Source of the DNA: Marivita sp965656765
GTDB taxonomy: Bacteria > Pseudomonadota > Alphaproteobacteria > Rhodobacterales > Rhodobacteraceae
Reading direction: 5' to 3'
NCBI RefSeq assembly: GCF_965656765.1
Contig: NZ_CBFHLV010000093.1
Location: 1 to 8,814, forward strand
Length of the DNA stretch: 8,814 nt
Part shown: piece after piece, positions 6,140-8,814 of the stretch
How positions within the stretch are numbered: position 1 is the first letter of the stretch
How the letters are laid out: the number at the start of each line of letters is the position of its first letter
Position numbers and translations under genes: made by a program
The notes under the pieces: model-generated
Told to the model about the DNA's origin: nothing
Database searches by the model: none
The model's input: only the letters and a program-made list of their open reading frames with translations

Positions 6140-6813
6140 TGCGTCTGCTTATTGTCAATCCCAACACATCCCTTAGCACAACGCAGCGCATCGCCGATGC
6201 CGCACAGGCGGTCGCGCTGCCAGGCGATGACTTTGTCACCTGCCGCGCCGCATTCGGGCCGGAACTGATCGTCACACCCGAAGACGGCGCAGAGGCCGCG
6301 CGTGGTGTTGTCGCAACCGTCAGACAACATCCGGGCAAGCCCGACGGGATCGTGCTTGCGTCTTTTGGCGACACCGGTGCTGAGGACGTGCGCCGGATCT
6401 GGCCTGACATCCCGGTTATCGGCATCGCAGAGGCAGCTTTTGCCACTGTGCGGCGGCTTGATGGACCCTTCGCGATTGTCACCTTCGCACCAGAGGTCGC
6501 CCAGCCTTTGGAGGAAAAAGCAATCCAGCACGGCGCGGGCGCGGCGCTTTTGAGAGTGGCCACTCTGCAAACGGCGCTCAGCGGTGATCCTGCGGAAATG
6601 GCCGATGACCTTGCCGAACCACTCGCCGAGCTGTGCCGCGCCTGTGCGGAAGACGGCGCTGAAAGCATCGTTCTGGGAGGCGGCCCTCTGGCCGGTTTGT
6701 CCAAGCGCATTGCGCCGCATTGTCCGGTGCCTGTCATCGACGGCACACAAGAAGCCATCACACAGATGCGCGCGCAGCTTGCCGTCCACTCTCGCGAGGA
6801 TATGGCCAAATGA
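6139..6813 (+). CDS. Asp/Glu/hydantoin racemase-family protein lacking both usual catalytic cysteines
   Basis: A 224-residue cytoplasmic protein of the aspartate/glutamate/hydantoin racemase superfamily. Typical members invert a stereocentre with two cysteines acting as acid and base. Seen: the N-terminal MRLLIVNPNTS signature of the hydantoin/allantoin racemase branch, ASFGDTG (74-80), GIAEAAF (95-101), a mid-protein phosphate/carboxylate-type loop VTFAPE (114-119), and VLGGGPLAGL (178-187). In racemases of this branch the third and fifth motifs usually read CFGD and LGC; here the cysteines are S75 and G181. Other cysteines (35, 166, 169, 195) are not at those positions. It may therefore be a hydrolase, isomerase or decarboxylase of the same fold, or a binding protein. 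The start is ATG 6139 in a TGATG overlap with dctM; a GTG one codon earlier is possible. Its stop overlaps the next gene (ATGA). Co-transcription with an amidohydrolase suggests the same substrate pool. Confidence 0.85.
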   Translation: MRLLIVNPNTSLSTTQRIADAAQAVALPGDDFVTCRAAFGPELIVTPEDGAEAARGVVATVRQHPGKPDGIVLASFGDTGAEDVRRIWPDIPVIGIAEAAFATVRRLDGPFAIVTFAPEVAQPLEEKAIQHGAGAALLRVATLQTALSGDPAEMADDLAEPLAELCRACAEDGAESIVLGGGPLAGLSKRIAPHCPVPVIDGTQEAITQMRAQLAVHSREDMAK

Positions 6814-8351
6814 GCGTCGAAATCGTCACCGCGCGCTGGATCGTGACAGGCTCCGACGAGGGCGGGCATCCTCAAATCCTCGAAGACGCCGCCATTGCAC
6901 ATGAAAACGGTAAGATTCTGGCGGTCGGTCCGAGCATGGACATTCGGGACAGCTACCTCGACGCACCCGTCTCGGCCTATCCGCATCACATGATCATGCC
7001 CGGTTTCATCAACGCGCACCACCATGTCGGCCTGACGCCGCTGCAAATGGGCGCGCCGGATTCCCCGCTGGAGCTGTGGTTCGCGGCGCGCCTTGCCATG
7101 CGCAAGATCGACCCCTATCTCGACACGCTTTATTCCGCGTTCGAGATGATCTCGACCGGGGTCACCACCGTTCAGCACATCCAGGGCTGGGCGATGGGCG
7201 ACGTGGATGCGGTTGTGGGCTGCGCCGGTCGCGTGCTCGATGCCTACGACGATATCGGGATGCGGGTGTCCTATTGCTATTCCGTGCGCGAACAAAACCG
7301 TTTCGTCTATGAGGCTGACGCGGATTTCTGCAACCGGCTGCCACCCGAGATCGGGCGGAAGATGGCCGCGCATCTGGCCCGGCTGACCATGCCCTTTGAC
7401 GAGTTCATGGTGATGTTCGACCGCCTGAACGAAACACGCCTGACGCCGCGGACGCTTGTGCAACTGGCACCTGCGAACCTGCACTGGATGACCGATGACG
7501 GTTTGCTGGCGATGCAGGAAAAATCCGCCGCCGTCGGCGTGCCGATGCATATGCATTTGCTCGAAACCGCATATCAAAAGGAATACGCCCTGCGCCGCAC
7601 CGGCACTACAGCGGTCAAACATCTGGAAAAACTGGGGCTTCTCGGGCCGCACATGACGCTGGGCCACGGCGTGTGGATGACCGAGGAAGACATCGAGATC
7701 TGCGCCGGAACTGGCACCTGCATTTGTCACAATTGTTCCTCCAACCTGCGCCTGCGGTCAGGTGCCCTGCCCCTGATGGAGCTGCAAAAACGCGGCATGA
7801 CCGTTGGCATGGGCATTGACGAGGCCGGGATCAATGACGACCGCGACATGTTGCAGGAAATGCGCATGGCTTTGAACGTGCACCGCGTGCCGGGGATGGA
7901 CCCCGAAGACGTGCCCTCCCCCGGCCAGATCTTCCGCATGGCGACAGAACATGGCGCGCAGACCACAGCGTTCGGCACGCAGATCGGCAGGCTGGAGCCG
8001 GGGTGCCGCATGGATGCGGTGATCTTCGACTATGACCGCGCGACACATCCGTTCCAGGACCCAGGCATTGCACCCTTGGATGCGCTGATCCATCGGGCAA
8101 AATCAAAGGATATCCATCAGGTGATCGTCGAAGGCGGCGTGATCTATGAAGACGGGTGCTTTGTTCGGATCGACCGGGACGCCATCCTGGCCCAGATCGC
8201 CGAAGCGCTATCAAAGCCGCGCGACGAAGACGAACTCAACCGTCTTCAGCTCCGCGAAGAGGTGTTTCCCGCCGTGAAGGCATTCTACGAAAACTACCTT
8301 ATGACGACCGGCGAACGCGTTCCGTTTTATCAAGCGTCCTCGCGCCACTGA
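6810..8351 (+). CDS. Metal-dependent amidohydrolase, cytosine deaminase / AtzA-TrzN-like
   Basis: A cytoplasmic 513-residue member of the amidohydrolase superfamily, in the deaminase/chlorohydrolase-like branch that removes amino or other leaving groups from N-heterocycles or opens cyclic amides. Seen: an N-terminal beta-sandwich strand region (about 1-62); the metal motif MPGFINAHHHVG with H70 and H72; HMHLLET with H249 and proton-shuttling E252; H286 in GHGVW; a CxCHNCSSN segment (304-312) where relatives read HCPSSN; and D337 in GMGIDEAG. All ligands for one divalent metal are thus present. The C-terminal sandwich strand returns at GCRMDAVIFDYD (398-409). The tail after about 470 is charged, longer than in many relatives. 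ATG 6810 is preferred: it forms an ATGA overlap, has GAGGA (6796-6800) upstream, and matches the family N-terminus; an upstream in-frame ATG at 6765 lies inside the racemase gene. Exact substrate unknown. It is the last gene of the operon. Confidence 0.9.
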   Translation: MSVEIVTARWIVTGSDEGGHPQILEDAAIAHENGKILAVGPSMDIRDSYLDAPVSAYPHHMIMPGFINAHHHVGLTPLQMGAPDSPLELWFAARLAMRKIDPYLDTLYSAFEMISTGVTTVQHIQGWAMGDVDAVVGCAGRVLDAYDDIGMRVSYCYSVREQNRFVYEADADFCNRLPPEIGRKMAAHLARLTMPFDEFMVMFDRLNETRLTPRTLVQLAPANLHWMTDDGLLAMQEKSAAVGVPMHMHLLETAYQKEYALRRTGTTAVKHLEKLGLLGPHMTLGHGVWMTEEDIEICAGTGTCICHNCSSNLRLRSGALPLMELQKRGMTVGMGIDEAGINDDRDMLQEMRMALNVHRVPGMDPEDVPSPGQIFRMATEHGAQTTAFGTQIGRLEPGCRMDAVIFDYDRATHPFQDPGIAPLDALIHRAKSKDIHQVIVEGGVIYEDGCFVRIDRDAILAQIAEALSKPRDEDELNRLQLREEVFPAVKAFYENYLMTTGERVPFYQASSRH

Positions 8352-8410
8352 GCGCTTCTCTGACTCACACCGGTTCCGTGTTGGCCTCGGGCAAAACGCG
8401 ATGCGCGAAT

Positions 8411-8448
8411 GGGCCAGCGCGCCAGTCTTGCGCGCGCCGCGAGGGCCC
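8411..8448 (+). terminator. GC-rich stem-loop about 60 nt after the amidohydrolase stop
   Basis: Seen: GGGCC (8411-8415) pairs with GGCCC (8444-8448), and inside it GCGCGC (8417-8422) pairs with GCGCGC (8430-8435) around a 7-nt loop. An asymmetric bulge of 8 nt lies on the right side. It is placed where the operon transcript should end, but no T-run follows. It may therefore stabilise the mRNA 3' end, or act with Rho, rather than terminate on its own. GC-rich sequence produces such pairings easily, so confidence is low. Confidence 0.25.
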
Positions 8449-8605
8449 TTGAAGCAACGGCACCCCGTGGAAATCCTCCGCATCGCGTCGCTGACAGGAT
8501 CGCGCTTTGTCATTGCAAAACCGACGGCGCGGCCACCCCCGGATTCACGGCGGCTGAGTTTTTGGCCCTGCCCCGGCAAAAGCGCAAATTTTTGAAGCAA
8601 TCGCT

Positions 8606-8637
8606 ATTTTTTCTCCAGGCCACCCTCTGGAAAAAAT
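8606..8637. repeat. Imperfect inverted repeat with T6 and A6 arms
   Basis: ATTTTTT (8606-8612), a two-base bulge, CCAG (8615-8618), an 8-nt loop, then CTGG (8627-8630) and AAAAAAT (8631-8637). The arms match over 11 bases. Such A/T-flanked stems can act as bidirectional terminators, but the GC core is only 4 bp. It may instead be a protein-binding or bent-DNA element upstream of the next gene. Confidence 0.3.
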
Positions 8638-8645
8638 CGTTTCAC

Positions 8646-8659
8646 ACACGTGCACGTGT
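8646..8659. promoter_or_regulatory. Perfect 14-bp palindrome ACACGTGCACGTGT
   Basis: Fully symmetric sequence made of two abutting CACGTG hexamers (8647-8652 and 8653-8658). It lies 43 nt before the ATG of the short ORF at 8702, in AT-richer intergenic DNA, a normal place for a dimeric regulator's operator. The cognate protein is not identifiable from this window. Confidence 0.4.
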
Positions 8660-8701
8660 CACCTTCAAGTCATGACAGAACCTGCCACAGGGAGAGTGAA
8701 C

Positions 8702-8803
8702 ATGACACGTAACGGACAAGGGCGCTTGACGCGCCGCGCTGAGAACGGCAGTGCAAAAGTTGGCCACGGAAGTGGCGTGATAATCTCGCTGCGGGCAGCG
8801 TAA
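8702..8803 (+). CDS. Candidate 33-codon leader ORF
   Basis: A short, basic ORF starting MTRNGQGRLTRR and ending LRAA, with stop TAA at 8801-8803. GGGAG at 8690-8694 gives a well-spaced ribosome binding site. The stop is followed after one base by ATG (8805-8807), the possible start of a gene cut by the window edge, so coupled translation is plausible. The coding stretch holds three consecutive stem-loops: GGCGC/GCGCC (8721-8735), GCCAC/GTGGC closed by a GGAA tetraloop (8763-8776), and CGCTG/CAGCG (8787-8800). This fits a leader peptide or structured leader better than an ordinary small protein. No homology is recognised. It may also be non-coding structured RNA with a chance ORF. Confidence 0.35.
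   Translation: MTRNGQGRLTRRAENGSAKVGHGSGVIISLRAA
8721..8800 (+). ncRNA. Three tandem stem-loops, possible structured mRNA leader
   Basis: Seen within 80 nt: GGCGC-TTGAC-GCGCC (8721-8735), GCCAC-GGAA-GTGGC with a GNRA-type tetraloop (8763-8776), and CGCTG-CGGG-CAGCG (8787-8800). All three are perfect 5-bp stems. They sit inside the 33-codon ORF and directly before an ATG at 8805. I compared them by eye with glycine, cobalamin and SAM-type riboswitch core motifs and saw none. This could be a leader that controls the gene beyond the right edge. Confidence 0.3.
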
Positions 8804-8814
8804 AATGTTGCCAC

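Larger units (their letters stand above)
8352..8701. other. Intergenic region after the operon
   Basis: About 350 nt without a gene I can support. Short open frames exist on both strands (for example plus-strand 8409-8675 and minus-strand 8211-8600, the latter running into the amidohydrolase). They lack ribosome binding sites and recognisable domains. Contents: a GC-rich stem-loop at 8411-8448, an A/T-flanked imperfect inverted repeat at 8606-8637, and a 14-bp palindrome at 8646-8659. The base composition becomes distinctly AT-richer from about 8585 on, consistent with a promoter zone for something to the right. Confidence 0.5.

Noticed and set aside
6090..7730. A 546-codon minus-strand open frame antisense to the racemase and amidohydrolase genes
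   Set aside because: It mirrors two well-supported overlapping genes in GC-rich DNA, has low-complexity His/Arg/Gln-rich composition and no domain; long antisense frames are expected here.
8684..8814. Resemblance to a riboswitch (GGGAGAG stretch, repeated GCCAC)
   Set aside because: The core consensus elements of glycine, cobalamin or SAM-type riboswitches are not visible; GCCAC is a 5-mer that recurs by chance or through the stem-loops.
77..8814. GTGGCAAC at 77-84 and its reverse complement GTTGCCAC at the very right end, as possible terminal inverted repeats of a mobile element
   Set aside because: Only 8 bases match, the flanks do not, and no transposase is present; the distance makes chance likely.
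1..8814. CRISPR arrays, tRNA or rRNA genes, insertion sequences
   Set aside because: No regularly spaced direct repeats, no cloverleaf or rRNA-like segments and no transposase motifs were seen on either strand.

Overview
The window looks like a stretch of chromosome or large plasmid from a marine-type alphaproteobacterium, most likely Rhodobacterales (Roseobacter group). This rests on GC-rich coding sequence, the protein styles, and a TRAP-transporter catabolic operon with start/stop overlaps. No species marker is present, so this is inference.

Left part (1-1875, minus strand): a two-gene unit. dusA (tRNA dihydrouridine synthase A) comes first. It is followed after only 4 nt by a GTG-started gene for a phytanoyl-CoA-dioxygenase-like Fe(II)/2-oxoglutarate oxygenase. 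Beyond the oxygenase stop, at 17-66, lies a compact inverted-repeat cluster that could fold as a hairpin or an H-type pseudoknot.

Centre-left (1876-2305): about 430 nt without a convincing gene. It holds the dusA 5' flank, an uncharacterised piece with base-pairing elements ending in a T7 tract, and a small leader ORF with a good Shine-Dalgarno site that overlaps the start of the next gene out of frame.

Centre to right (2306-8351, plus strand): a catabolic locus. A MurR/RpiR-family regulator is followed by a 198-nt regulatory gap with GAAA/TTTC inverted repeats. Then come five tightly packed genes: TRAP transporter binding protein (dctP-like), small and large membrane subunits (dctQ-, dctM-like), an Asp/Glu/hydantoin-racemase-family protein, and a cytosine-deaminase-like metal-dependent amidohydrolase. 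The downstream genes overlap by 1 to 4 nt, which points to one transcript. The likely logic is periplasmic capture and Na+-driven import of a small organic anion, then handling by the racemase-like protein and hydrolysis or deamination by the amidohydrolase, under a RpiR-type sensor. The substrate cannot be read from sequence; a cyclic amide or N-heterocyclic acid is the best guess.

Two features make this operon non-standard. The racemase-family protein has Ser and Gly where the family normally has its two catalytic cysteines. The regulator's SIS domain lacks the usual phosphosugar-binding serines and carries basic residues instead.

Right end (8352-8814): about 350 nt without a recognised gene, with a GC-rich hairpin just after the operon and a 14-bp palindrome made of two CACGTG boxes. 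A 33-codon ORF with a good ribosome binding site follows; it contains three successive hairpins and stops one base before an ATG that runs off the window. It looks like a leader-peptide or structured-leader arrangement for a gene beyond the edge.
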